A stretch of 64,000 bases of DNA from Apostichopus japonicus (Eukaryota; Echinodermata; Holothuroidea; Aspidochirotida; Stichopodidae): assembly GCF_037975245.1 (NCBI RefSeq), contig NC_092565.1, positions 22,277,499-22,341,498 of the forward strand. The letters run 5' to 3'. Below the pieces are notes generated by a model. The model was not told the DNA's origin. It was given only the letters and a program-made list of their open reading frames with translations, and ran no database searches. Both the position numbers and the translations under genes were made by a program. This document shows positions 12,901 through 24,142 of the stretch, piece after piece; positions within the stretch are counted from its first letter, which is position 1; each line of letters starts with the position of its first letter.

Positions 12901-15900
12901 ATACGTATACAGCGGTAATGACAATATATATATATTGCAATATTGATGTAATAACTACGTCATGTGTAGCAATGTCGTCATGGTACAGCGGTAGTAGTGG
13001 TAATGATAGAAGATGGTTCAATCTATATGAAACAAATGAAACGATATTCTTTCTTAATGTCTTTTTTTTGCAAGAGTAATTTTTCTTTCAAGACATACAA
13101 CCTTATTTCAGTCAATCTTACACAACTTTATTGAATTTTCTCTCATATTGTACAGACTCGTACTTCTCAGCTGGAGCAGTTAGCTTATGCCAAAGCTGGA
13201 AAGGTGTTTCAACTCAATAGTCACGTCCAGTTGCGACAGGTGCTAGAATAGCTTATTGTATTTGTTCTTGATTTATACACTATCCACATGTATAGTCTAT
13301 AGGGAAATATTATCCACATTATGTATAGTAATTCTACTAAATAGGTTGTGGAAATGGCCAAACATTCCCCTTTATGAATACTTAATTATTTTGAATATAA
13401 AAAGTTGTAAAAGATACCCTTCGCCTCATCCCCCTTATGAAGGGCCTCCTCCTCTGGTATCTGGTAATTAAACCCTACGCTACAAATAATCTAAAATCCT
13501 CTCTAGATAAACTACACTTAGTAAAGATCCCCCACTGTCACACCTATCGACATATGCAAAGTATGATTCACTTATAGCATAGAGTTGATATGTAGAACCA
13601 GGGAGTTGTTATCGAAAAAAACTCCCTGGTAGAACCCCTTGCTTACTGCTCACTTGCATGCTGACTGTACCATTATCTACATGGAGACTGTACCATTATC
13701 TACACAAGACTGTTCCATTATGTACACAGAGATCGTTCCATTATCAACACATTAAAGCAATCAATGTGTAATGCACTTTGTCAAGAATTTAACTGTAATC
13801 CACTTGCTCAAAAAGTTGCAATTAGCTGATAACATAATAAGTTATAACTAGTTCCTGTGTGCAAGGTATAGAGTATATATATATATCTGTCATAAAATGT
13901 TGAAAGATTGGGAACCAAGCAGGGTGAAGGGAGAGGGGTTCTGGGGTGTCAGGAAGCAAGTCCTACATGATCAGTCACATAGCATTCAGTTGCTGAGCAC
14001 AAGATCAAATGTATACACTTCTTTTTGCTTGAGAGTCATGTGTAAATATCAATGCAACTTATTCACTCTACATGTGTTGAAGAGATTTTGGCAATAAACT
14101 CTGACACACGGTTCACGCCAGGTGTAGGAAAGAAGTATTTAACTATTGGTTTCAATCATTAATATTGTTTTAATTGGTGCCAGTTTATCAGCCATTGGGG
14201 CCTCAGCTGGTTTCAATCAATAATGTTGCTTTTATTTGTGCCATTTTATCAGCCATTGGGCCTCAGCTGGTTTCAGTCATTAATGTTGCTCTCATTGGTA
14301 CCAGTTTATCAGCCATTGTGGCCTAGCTGTACACATATTGTATGTATAGAGGACAGTAATAATGTGTTTCATGAGTAAGTCTGTTGTGGATCATTGCTAC
14401 AGGTTCTATTTGATGATCTGAAGCTAGATGAAGCTTTGACGGGGAACCAGCTAGAGAGAACGACAGGACAGAACTTAAAGTCCACGTCAGAGAATGTTGT
14501 GAGTATAAAGGTGGAAAGACAAAATTGAAATGTATTCAATTTATTGCTTTCTTCTTTTCTCCAGGCAACTTTTATTTGTTTTGTTGTGTTAAATTGAACT
14601 ACCATCTAGTGAAAAATCTCTAGGCAGTGACATTACATCAATCAGTCGTAGTGTCCTAAGTCTTAAACAGGTTTCTGTATGGACTTAAAAATAGTTATTA
14701 AGTATTCAGTTAAACATCTTCGTATAGTTTATATCACCATGGAAACTTATTCACATGCAAATTGTCAAGAAATTATGAATAGCATGAAAATAGGTTTTAA
14801 AAAATCTTAAAGCTTGCTCTTAAGTTTGTGTTTAAGTTTAAAACACTGACCATTTTGACATATCTAGCAAGTTCTGTGTCGCTACGTATTCCCTTTAGAA
14901 GTAATCTAGTGTTGCCCCAAATTTCAGACAACTGAATTAAATTGAAATCCATTTCCTGTAAGTTCTATATAAGCATCCAGATAATTGCCAAGCATTGAAG
15001 AGGGCCAGCTTTAACAATTAGAATCTCACAGTGTGGAAAATTTCTCTGACCGAAGTAGTTTAAACACAAGCTTAAAAGTTTAGAGAACTGGTTGAAATTT
15101 TAGTAGTGTTACTAGCTTAATTTTATAAAACAAAGGAACTACTTTAGAGATGTATATTTCTAAGGGAAATGAAGAATTAAGATCCATCATAGTTGCTTTT
15201 CTAGTGCAAACATGAAAGCACTCTAAATACATTATTATTGTTCTTTAAAGTAGTGTTAGCTCATGTGGTTAACGCCGGTGCCTTGCAATCATAAGGTCCC
15301 CGGTTTAAGTCACTCCATGATTAATGTCTGTCGTCCATTTACAGAGTTGTTGAAAATGAACAATTCATAATCATGGACGTTAAATATGAATCTAAGAGAC
15401 TGACTTCAGTCAGCTTGCGGCTTTGATAAGCCTATGAGGCTCCTTTGTGAGTTCTTGCTTGCAGGAGGATCTAAAATACATACATACAGACATAAATAAT
15501 TACTTCTTTTTCTATTTTGTTTTAATAGCTAACCAAACTGCAAGATGTTCATCCACTACCAGGGATTATTCTAGAGTACAGGAAGGTAGGTTAATCCTAC
15601 ATCTGCTCATCTTCAAGATTGTTACACAGTAAAGCACTACCTCATAATGATGACAGTATGAAATAATAACATATTCTCCGGTAATTCTCGAAAATAGGTG
15701 AAAACTTTGGAAAAGTTGAGGCGTTACAGTATATATTACCATATCGTTATTTTTATCTTTTCTTTTCTGATTTCCAAAAATTCAGGTTATTCCTAAATTT
15801 CCCCACAAAATAAAAAGTTCCTGAAGTAATGTGAAGGATCTATGCCAATATTTTTATTACATAAGGCCTACTGATAGATCCTCCAAATAATGCAAATATT

Positions 15901-18900
15901 TAAATAAAAATTATTGCATATTGTTGTTTTGATGCTTTATTAAAATCAATATAATGAACACAGATTTGACCTATTGCCAGCTCCTTGACCAGCTCTCTAG
16001 CTTTGTAGACCATGTTAACAGTTGCTTAGATCCGTAGGTGACCGTAAATGTACGAGTTTGGACTTTTAAAAGGTGTTTACATCCTGACAACACATACTGT
16101 TTCATTCTACATAATACAGAGCTAACTTTAGTGAAAATGTTCCCTTAATTCTTTCAGATGCAAAAATTGAAGTCAACCTATGTGGATGGGTACATAGACT
16201 TCATCAGAAATGTGAGTCATATATTTATATATATATATTCATATCTTAAAGCAATTTAATGATGTGCTTAGGGAACTACAGTATCATTGCATTGTTACTA
16301 AATGTTGCACAAAGACGACAACAACAAAAATCCTCAAAAGCATTCAAAAATATATTTTACAAACCTTTACCATCATTCATGATGTTAAAAGTCATTCTGT
16401 TCTGCCTTGATTAACTAAAAAGATTGATGACAAGTTCCAAGAAAATTTTGTTGCAGAAAATTTCATGAAGCTATATTATGTATTGATATCTTCTGCAAAG
16501 GTGATTATAGGCTGTGTTAACCAATTTCTTCTTCAAATTCTAGTGGACTCAGAATTAGTATAACACACTTCTTTTTTTTAAGTCCATGCCTAGTAACTTC
16601 CAAATAGAGGAGTTGAATAAAAAATTAACTACAATGTTTTTTTAATGTTTAGATGAAATGTTTTTATTGCAGAGTTATATTCACTGTACCTGGGAACAAA
16701 CTGCTGCTGTTAGTGGCCGCCTACAGTCTACAAACCCTGTAAGTCAAAAATGATTTTATTTATGTTATGAAAGGGGTCATGGCTAGCAAGTTTTTTTTTT
16801 TAATTATTTGTTATATCAGAACATTTGCAAAAATCCGTTGACAACGCTTCATACTTTAAAGTTGACTTCAAGTTATTTTTATTCTTTTTTTAATGGTAGA
16901 AAAACTGAAGTGGGAAATATATGACAAAATGTTAAATAAAAATGAAGATAACAATTATTTATTCTTTTGTAATGGAAGAAAAAGTGGGAAATACATGACA
17001 AAATGTTGCCCAAAAAAATTAATTTAAAGACCACTCATAACAAAAATATTTCAGAGTATTTGTACAGATGATCATTGTTCTAGTTTATACTCCATTGAAC
17101 GAATCAAATTTGTCTGTAATTGTCGACTTTTTAAATAAAATTTTGGAAATGATTTCAAATTCTTTGCTCTCTTCAGAATGTTCAGAACATTCCGAAGCAA
17201 CCAGTGTCTCTGACCATCGATGTGGATGGTCAAGATGGAATACACCGTACTCTTCACATCAGGGAACCGTTTGTGAGTCGAGATGGGTATTCCTTGATAT
17301 CTGCAGGTAACCAGGATTAATTTTTCATAAGGGAAAAACTATGTATTGATGTAAGTTCTTAATGTCAAAGATGTTGTATAAATATTCTCTTGGTAACTTT
17401 ATGAAAAAAAAAGTTTGATACCAGCTCAAGCAACCATGTATGTATGTTTGTTGAGACAATCTCAAGCATTTCAAACATTTGACCTTACTTGGACATCTGT
17501 TAATTGAAGTAAAGCTCAGTGGCATTGCCAAAGGTGGGGTGGTGGGGGGGGACCCACCCCACCCCAAGTTTGGTGCCCCCAATTGAAATTTGCCATATCC
17601 AAAAAAAAAAACATAGAAAACAAAACAGCTTCCTTCTCCTGAGTTTACTTAACATCTGTCTCAAAACTTCACAGTGTTGATTTGACGCTGATTTGATGTG
17701 TGGACTTGAAGAAAACCACAAAGCTTCAGGTTCTTTGCCTCCTTGACTAAGAGTAAGCACTGGTGCTTCAATTAGTGCCCATTTTGTATTGCCTGTAATG
17801 TGTTCCCCTGTAAATGATGCTTTCATATTTGCTGTGCCCCCCCCCTGCACCACACCCCACTTCCAAATATCTGGTAATGCCACTGGTAAAGCTTAAATTC
17901 TGGATGTCATTTACTTTCCCATTTTAAGTTATGCTATTCCTGATTGAACAACATTTAGCAGACACCAGCATTCCTATTCCCTCTCAAATCTCTTCAACCC
18001 ATCTTATGAAAACTAAGTTAGCATGCTTTAAATTAAAGTAACAGTTATCAATAGTGTTTCGCTGTTCCAAGTAAACGCTTGTTCGTGGAGTCTATAATCA
18101 TCACACTTGTAAATTGTATATGTATGTCTTACAGACTTCCAGTCCATAGAACTGAGACTACTGGCACATTACTCTGATGATGATCTCCTCTTAGGATTGT
18201 TTAAAGATGAAGAACAGACGGACATCTTCATCCAGATGACCAGCCAATGGTATGTTGTTGGAGGATTAACCTGTAATCGTGAATAGCTCCCTCACTAGTT
18301 TCCTCATCTCGTTGGGTTTTCAAGGCCGTCTCGCATATTTTATGATATTATTCATAATTTGTATGGATATTACTCCTACCATGGTCTCTTTTATGATGGT
18401 GTTTACAAGTCAGTAATATTCATTTAATATTTAATTATGGTATTTATGGTTGGATTTGAATGATAAATCTCAGCCACTTCCCATCAAACCTACCCCCACC
18501 AAGCCCCTCCCATCAAACCATGTAAGTGATAATTCCGTCAGTTATTATCATAAAATTCATACTGTTTATATGCCTTTGTGAAAGCGAATGCCTTTCTGAC
18601 AATAAATTTTGAATATACTGAAAATTTAATACCCCCCTCCCCATTCCAAACAGGGTACTATACCCCCTTCCCTCCCATCCCTGTCCCTCCCATCCCCATT
18701 ACCTCCCACTCCATTCCCTCCTACCACCCTTCCCTCTGGTATTTCTATAATTCATAATTATCCCCTTTCAGGCTTTGTGAGACTAAGGGCTAGAATACAC
18801 TAAGATGGCTTGTAAGTAAATTAGCCCTCTCGTTGTAACTAGCCAAATCATTTAAGATGTATACTTTGCTTCCTTCCTAATTGTCCCCCATCTCACTCCA

Positions 18901-21900
18901 TCCATAGGCTTGGTGTATCCATTGATCGAGTGAGAGATGAGGATCGTGAGAAGACTAAAAGGATAGTTTATTCTATCGTATACGGAGCAGGTAACAATGA
19001 CAATATACCTAGTAACAGCATATTTACATGTTGTCATGGAAATCATGGAAAGTCATGAATATTTAACAGATTGATTATACTTCCCAAGTCTGGAAAAGTC
19101 ATAAAATATGTTCTTTAGGATTCCAAAGGTGACTGGAACATCATGTTACCTATATATGTAGTTTTTCAATCAGTGATTTCTTACAGTGAGCATTGGTTAA
19201 CGGCTTTAGTTTTCCTGCTGTTGGTTTTTAATGTTACATGTTGTTTTACTACTTTTACACTTAATATAGGTTAGTTTACATTTGTTTTATTGTTAACCTT
19301 GGTTCACATCAGGTTGATCGATATTGGCTGATAGGAATGTCAATCAACGTATGAAACAGTATTTTTAGTCAGGAAAGATTTAGTCTTTTCATTTCATATT
19401 TTTCTTTTTCTTTGTTTGCATTGTTGGTTACGAGATCACTCTTCATTTGTTCATGTTTTCTTTTCTTCCTCAAGAGAAAAACTGTCAGTCCTTATCAAAG
19501 AAAATGACACACATACATCTCACAAGTTAATAAAAGTTGCACCCCTTTACCTCCTGTATCACCCCTCCCTCCCCTTGTCCTTTCTTTCCCCTCTCCCCTC
19601 CCCTCCCCCACAAGAAAATACAGAGTACACAAATCAGTAGTATTAATTACAGATACACTTGTCTGCTACCTGTGGAAGTGATCTTCAGTTGGATTTATGA
19701 CTTATATTATTTCTCAACAAAAAACAAATGCACAACAACTTTATTGATAGTCTGTTTCCCCTTTGGAATTCTACTAATTCTGTTTGCCCCTTAGGATCTG
19801 AGAAGATAGCAGAAATACTGAAAGTTGATAAGAAAACTGCTAGATCCTTCACCAACAGCTTTCTGGGTGAGAATCTAAATGAGTATTTGTAACTGTGATC
19901 TTTCAAGTCGAATACTGAAGGGACTTCTGATGTGGACTTTTCAACTCTTCCTTGTATTGTGAGACACATATTAGTTAAATACTTATATGACATTAATTAT
20001 GTACTTCATCCAAAGAATCAGAAAAAGCTTAAGAAGTTAGTACTAATATTTAGATAACTTTGTACAAATCACTGTTTGCATATTCTGATTTGATTGTGAT
20101 TATATCGCTGTGACGTTTGAAGAAAATCCAAGCACTTACAATCTGTCTTCATTATGAATATTATTCTCGCTAGAATAAAATTTGAAAATTTTCCTTGTAA
20201 AATCCTATACTATTGAATTTTGAAGGCTAGCAACTGTTTTCCAAACTTGGGTTTATCTCACTCAATCAATAATTTGCTGATCTTTTTTAGATAAGTTTTC
20301 TGGCATCAAACGATTCACACAACAGTGCATAGCTCAGTGCCATCGTCTCGGATGTGTGAGAAGTCTCCTCAATCGTCAGAGATTAATTAAAAACATCAGC
20401 TCTGCCAATATATCCCAGAGACTTCACGCAGAGAGACAGGCTGTCAACTTTGTCATCCAAGGTATCAGATTTTAGGGCTGCCAAATATGCAACCATATTT
20501 GTTTAAAAATGCCAATTTGCTCACTTAAGTACAACAATTAAAACAATGTCTGTGTCTGGCTCGTCCACTACCCACATGAGGCTGTGAGCTACAGATCTGA
20601 GATGCCAACTGAGCATAAAAACAATTAATTGTGGAACACTTGTGGAAGTCAACTTGCCTGTTAGTGGAGATTTGCTGTTTTAGTATTGTCCCTAAACCAT
20701 GCTCATAGCTCACTCATTGTCAAAAGGAGACACACATATTTAAATGCCACCACCAGAGAACTTTACTCACTGGGAAAATTAAATTGCTTGATAATTTACA
20801 CCACCATCACCATCTCCCCTTGCACTGCCACCCTCCCCGCCACTCCCCCATGGTCTGAAGTCACTATGTGAATATCTATCTGTCAATATTTTAGTTCCAT
20901 TGTTTATGTTGATGATAGGTTCTGCTGCTGACCTGTGTAAACTAGCCATGCTGACTACAGTAAGAGAGTTTGCTCAACGTCCACATCTGAAAGCCAGGTA
21001 CGGTGAAAATATAAATGTCATTCCTTGTTATATTTCATACTTTTATTAAGACTTCAATGCTCTCAAATCAAGTGCGGACTTAATCCACGAACTTTGGCAT
21101 GTATGTTTGAAATGATTATTAGTGTCTGCAAGCAATGCTCCAAATTATTAACACTTCAAATATGGTAATGAATAAAATAATAACAACCGCCCTGCCCCTT
21201 TCCATTCCCTTCCCATCTACTGTAACAAATTATCCTCTCCAAACCATCCCAACTGTGGATTATGTTCTACCACTCTTCCAAGGCATTTATCTTTCAAGGC
21301 TCTATTTTTTGTGGGGGCGGGAGGGGTTAATGGTCTAAATCCCATTCTTGTCAAAGTTTTCTTCTCATCATACTGCAACATTTTGAGATCTTACTGTCTC
21401 TGTTTTTGTCCCCTGTCTCTGTCTTTCCTGGCCAAGACTCCTGATACAGATTCATGATGAGTTACTTTTTGAAGCACCTGACCATCAAATCACAGAATGT
21501 AAAGGTAAATATTTTCTAAATGTATTCTGAAGATCCTTCTAGAAGTACTGGGAAAGAATGAAAATGACTCAAATAATGATTAATCTTAATTAATTATGAA
21601 GATCTTTCTACAAGTACTAGGTAAGAATGACAATTTTAAATAATTTTGAACTTGCTCATAGTTCAAGTGATATTGCTAATCTGTCGTTTCGCTTGCTTTT
21701 TCTAGAGTTGATATCATCAGCGATGGAATCTGTCTCCAACATACCAGAACTTGGAGTTAATTTGAAGGTATGATGTGATACATCTCAAATAGTTTATACC
21801 CTCTGACGAATAGTTCCTAAAGATGGCTGATATCTTCTTAATTGTATCCATAAAAAAAATCCATTTCTTATTCTTTCTTTTGCTCTCATGAAAATTTGGA

Positions 21901-22280
21901 AATCTCTTTTAGGCTTTGAGTTCCTTTACCTTTATGAAGAGTGATCTATCTGGAATTTATGTTTAGTCTGTAACAGAAGAACTGCGTCTAAAGTTTCTTA
22001 GTTACAGTTATGAAGTTCCTTACCTTCCATTAATCGTGTGACAGACATCAATTTCATTTTTCTGAAGTTACATGGTTCTCATAATTATCTGGATGTTCAA
22101 TTTAAAGTCATAAAATTAGAGAAAATTCATAATAAAAATAATGTGAAAAGATTTTATTTATTTGTAAAACCAGAGAAAATATAATCCTGTCTCTTTGTTC
22201 ATCATTTGTTTTACACACAGACAACCTTGCCTGTCTCACTAAGTGTCGGAAAGGATTGGGGTCATCTCCTAAAGTGCTGA
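915..22280 (+). CDS. POLN: DNA polymerase nu, multi-exon, 5' end incomplete
   Basis: A-family DNA polymerase of the nu type, a nuclear enzyme for translesion synthesis and repair. Exons: 915-957 (doubtful), 1868-2044, 2958-3106, 4104-4210, 11288-11439, 12037-12181, 12636-12700, 13156-13239, 14403-14498, 15529-15585, 16158-16211, 16673-16738, 17177-17306, 18135-18249, 18908-18990, 19795-19866, 20291-20461, 20919-20997, 21437-21504, 21706-21767, 22221-22280 (stop). All junctions are GT-AG and phase-compatible, giving about 677 residues; human POLN is about 900, so an N-terminal part is missing. Early exons form the inactive exonuclease-like region, with LDPRVACWLLDPDNPPNNF. The palm and fingers show STNPNVQNIPK, motif A DFQSIELRLLAH, the O-helix REKTKRIVYSIVYGAG, and motif C IQIHDELLFE. 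AERQAVNF, GSAADLCKLAM and the C-terminal GKDWGHLLKC favour POLN over POLQ. Motif A has Gln-Ser where the family has Ser-Gln. No start codon could be assigned. Confidence 0.88.
4596..5095. repeat. GC-rich minisatellite (left arm) in POLN intron
   Basis: Irregular tandem repeats built from words such as ACCGCCGAAGAAACGCCAG and TACCGCCGGTGTACCGCCAG, far richer in GC than the surrounding intron. The copies decay towards 5200. Long open frames on both strands result from the repeat lacking stop codons and are not genes. The first 40 bases, from CACTGGCGGTCC at 4626, match the reverse complement of the minisatellite ending at 10757. Confidence 0.85.
6455..7517 (-). CDS. Nested DUF4806-like domain gene, probably decaying
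   Basis: Lies antisense inside the large POLN intron. The best exon is 6595 down to 6455 and encodes a block with SILGGNTLKECVKRIMGDLL and WTCTTGKTAFAKLH, which resembles the DUF4806 domain pattern (GG-x-T-x-KE-x-x-R plus an Asn/Trp-rich segment and FK-x-LK). It joins in phase to 7155-7058, encoding VTIPVGSLEEFNNLDDSIE, with donor GTAAGT. Exon 7517-7348 encodes EVDGHVNTVLQETCNNDNNF and can join in phase, but its upstream part is open only in another frame. A likely 5' noncoding exon ends at 9300 (donor GTATGT). The continuation near 6270-6052 (DAVEKQHSALILK) does not match phase with the preceding exon. The two phase breaks suggest a decayed gene, or exons I have not resolved. The function of DUF4806 is unknown; such proteins are often multicopy and may be transposon-linked. 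Confidence 0.5.
8199..8504. mobile_element. Non-autonomous hAT-type MITE with 8-bp TSD
   Basis: A 306-bp element flanked by perfect 8-bp direct repeats GGTATCAC (8191-8198 and 8505-8512). The termini are inverted: left CAAGAGCGTAGGAA, right reverse complement CAGTAGCGTAGGAA. The interior has G-run and C-run segments and no coding capacity. An 8-bp duplication is the hallmark of hAT transposase integration. It sits between the 5' noncoding exon and later exons of the nested minus-strand gene. Confidence 0.85.
8725..8900. repeat. CTAG-rich palindromic low-complexity stretch
   Basis: Repeated AGGCCTAGG and ACTAGTAGTA words form many short self-complementary blocks. No gene or mobile-element ends are recognisable. 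Confidence 0.5.
9470..9960. repeat. Diverged tandem duplication of about 250 bp
   Basis: Two diverged copies each begin with CTCGTTCGATCAGT (near 9475 and 9729). They continue through similar AT-rich sequence to TTACCCGCCCATTTTG and CTTCCCGCCAATTCTG. The second copy leads into GC-rich words like those of the minisatellite that follows. Confidence 0.55.
10285..10757. repeat. 110-bp GC-rich tandem repeat (right arm)
   Basis: The phrase GTCTATCGGTCCGTTGGCGG recurs at 10358, 10469, 10579 and 10689, a period of 110-111 bp, with nearly identical copies containing ACCTCCAGCGTGTAACCGCC. The final 40 bases, to 10757, match the beginning of the left minisatellite (4626) in inverted orientation. A single degenerate copy of the same motif is visible near 9955-10030. 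Open frames here are repeat artefacts. Confidence 0.85.
10780..11232. repeat. 115-bp tandem repeat, four copies
   Basis: Units begin near 10781, 10896, 11011 and 11126 with AGCTGTTGAAAA and contain GATTAGATTAATTAGATAAT and TTTTAATATGGAAGCTTCAA. The last copy is partly decayed. The array ends about 55 bases before the POLN exon at 11288. Confidence 0.9.
13598..13630. repeat. Short perfect hairpin, ACCAGGGAGTT arms
   Basis: The 11-bp arms ACCAGGGAGTT and AACTCCCTGGT surround an 11-bp loop in a POLN intron. A 17-bp match to its left arm (reverse complement ATAACAACTCCCTGGTT) occurs near 60072, suggesting a dispersed repeat end. Confidence 0.6.
13670..13752. repeat. 22-26-bp degenerate tandem repeat
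   Basis: About four copies of GACTGTACCATTATCTACAC with drift lie in a POLN intron. Confidence 0.7.
14149..14332. repeat. 62-bp tandem repeat, three copies
   Basis: Three units contain GGTTTCAATCATTAAT, then TTTATCAGCCATTG and GCCTCAGCTG. They lie in the POLN intron just before the exon at 14403. Confidence 0.85.
15248..15500 (+). mobile_element. tRNA-derived SINE, copy 1
   Basis: The head resembles a tRNA gene: an A-box-like TTAGCTCATGTGGTTAACGC and a B-box-like GGTTTAAGTCACTCC. The body contains CATAATCATGGACGTTAAAT and AGCTTGCGGCTTTGATAAGC. The tail is an ATACATAC microsatellite. The body and tail recur at 46003-46203 in a TCERG1 intron, showing a dispersed family. Confidence 0.8.
16872..17008. 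repeat. Two-copy duplication of about 60 bp
   Basis: AGTGGGAAATATATGACAAA and AGTGGGAAATACATGACAAA, each preceded by TAATGGNAGAAAAA, occur about 75 bases apart in a POLN intron. Confidence 0.7.
17517..17885. mobile_element. Non-autonomous hAT-type MITE with perfect 8-bp TSD
   Basis: A 369-bp element flanked by GTAAAGCT on both sides (17509-17516 and 17886-17893). Its inverted ends are CAGTGGCATTGCCA and CAGTGGCATTACCA. Subterminal G-runs and C-runs are present and there is no transposase. It lies in the POLN intron after the exon ending at 17306. Confidence 0.9.
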
Positions 22281-24059
22281 CAAGTATATTCACTATTCAG
22301 ATCTGTGATGACTTGATAAATGTCGAAAAAAGCAACAGATTAGATGGATAAAAGGACTGAAATAAAATAAAACAGGCAAATAAAGCAACATTTTCCAGGG
22401 TATTTCCTGTTCTCACAAAACAGTAATGCATCAGTCTTGGTTCAACGCCGTTGATTCTTGGACCCTGTGGAGAATCTACTTAAGTTATTTTGTGTTATTT
22501 TGTGTTATAACACAAGTTATTTTGTGTTAAGTTAGGTCTTGGTTTGTTTCTGAGGATATAGTTCAGTGGATAATTCATGTTGATTTGTGTTATGAATTCA
22601 AATGAGGAATTGAAGGTTTAGTTTCATATGTAATATTTTATGGCAAATTTGGTTAATTTGGATGATTATGCTTATATTTTTAGCTATATAAGGGAATTAA
22701 AAAAAAATTCTCTCTTTTCTTTCTCTATTGTTATTACTCATTTTATTGCTTACTTTAACAATTGTACAAATTTTGATGATATTTCCTAAATTAAGCATGA
22801 TTTCACTTTCAGTAAGATGTTATGCTAATAACTTATTTAATTTATCAACAGTAAACATTTTTAAGCATTAGTCATAGAGTCATTTGAAATATTTCACAAA
22901 AGATTTTAAAATATGTACTTTATTTTTGTTCATGTGAAAAAAAAGACTGATGTAAATTAGATTATATCACCATTGAAACAAAACTGAAATTGACCCAACA
23001 ATTTTTTATACTTGATCCAGTCACCAGTTAATTTGAGTCAAAAGATACATTAAAAAAATTGGTGACACTCAGATAATACTTTTTTTTTTGTTAAATGTAT
23101 ATTTCACAATATTTTAAAGAATTGTTCGATGTTGTTGCAGCAAAGGCAAATAAAACTGATTTTAATAGGAATTTGTATTCTGTCTGTTGTATATTTTTAG
23201 TAACTCTACCCTTCCCCCATTGAAAATAAAACACCTTTTTCTTGGGTGGGGGAGGGGGGAGAGGTGTGTGCCATACAGGCAGTTGTTGATATTCAGATCT
23301 TCCTACTTTCTTTTGGAATTGACGGCCCCACATTGGTGCATTTATAGTAAAACTTAACAATCTCGGATCGTACAATGCATTATCTGCTTTAGTTGAAAAG
23401 CTCTTTAGGTTCTGTTTTACTTTGTTTTACTAGATGAGTCTCCCACTCAACCTCCCCCACCCCCCTCCAGTTGTCACCCCCCCCCCCCACGCCCTCCGAT
23501 AGTCCAACAAAATCTGGTGTTTTCTCAGTGCATTTCAATGATGTTTCATCATATTTTATGTTTGATTTGATGCTTTGAGCATTCATTATCGAATCATAAA
23601 CCGGTCGTACACAGTGATAGGTCTGAATATCGACTAAAGGAGGGTCAGTTCAGTTATGTGAGAAAAATGTATATTGCCGTGTTTCAGCAACCTAACTAAC
23701 CAGACCAAATGATTTCATTCTTGAAGCCGAAATACATTCTGATCTCAGCAGATCATTTTTGCAATACTTTTGACCATCAGCTGTGTGAATTTTATGAGTT
23801 ATGACAGTGGAACAAGTTTAACTATACTGTACTTTCCATGTCCCGCTTCCAGAGCACTTGTATTGTCAGTATGGGCATTATGAATACCATGTTTCTGTTA
23901 GATAAAGGTAAGGAACTGTTTGTACTGTTAGTATTAGTGCTTTGAAGCACGGTATGGGAGGATAGTATGGAGTGGTAATAACATTAGGAAATTGTCCCAA
24001 CTGGCTGAATAGTACTTTGACAAGGCTGAAATTACGCTGAGTATAACAGTAGCTTCCTT

Positions 24060-24074
24060 GGTTGCTAGGCAACC
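24060..24074. promoter_or_regulatory. RFX X-box-like site
   Basis: GGTTGCTAGGCAACC has the imperfect inverted-repeat form bound by RFX factors (GTTGC, three-base spacer, GCAAC). RFX proteins drive ciliary genes, and the next plus-strand gene is a SAXO axonemal protein. The site is 3.7 kb before that gene's ATG, so a link would need an upstream noncoding exon or an enhancer role. Confidence 0.4.
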
Positions 24075-24142
24075 GATAAACAAGGTTATCGGAATATCTA
24101 GATATTTCGATAAACCCGGTTTTTCAATTGATAACCGGGTTT
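24074..24142. repeat. Adjacent hairpins
   Basis: CCGATAA pairs with TTATCGG (24073-24092), followed by AAACCCGGTT pairing with AACCGGGTTT (24112-24142). Their role is unknown; they may be the remains of a foldback element. Confidence 0.5.
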
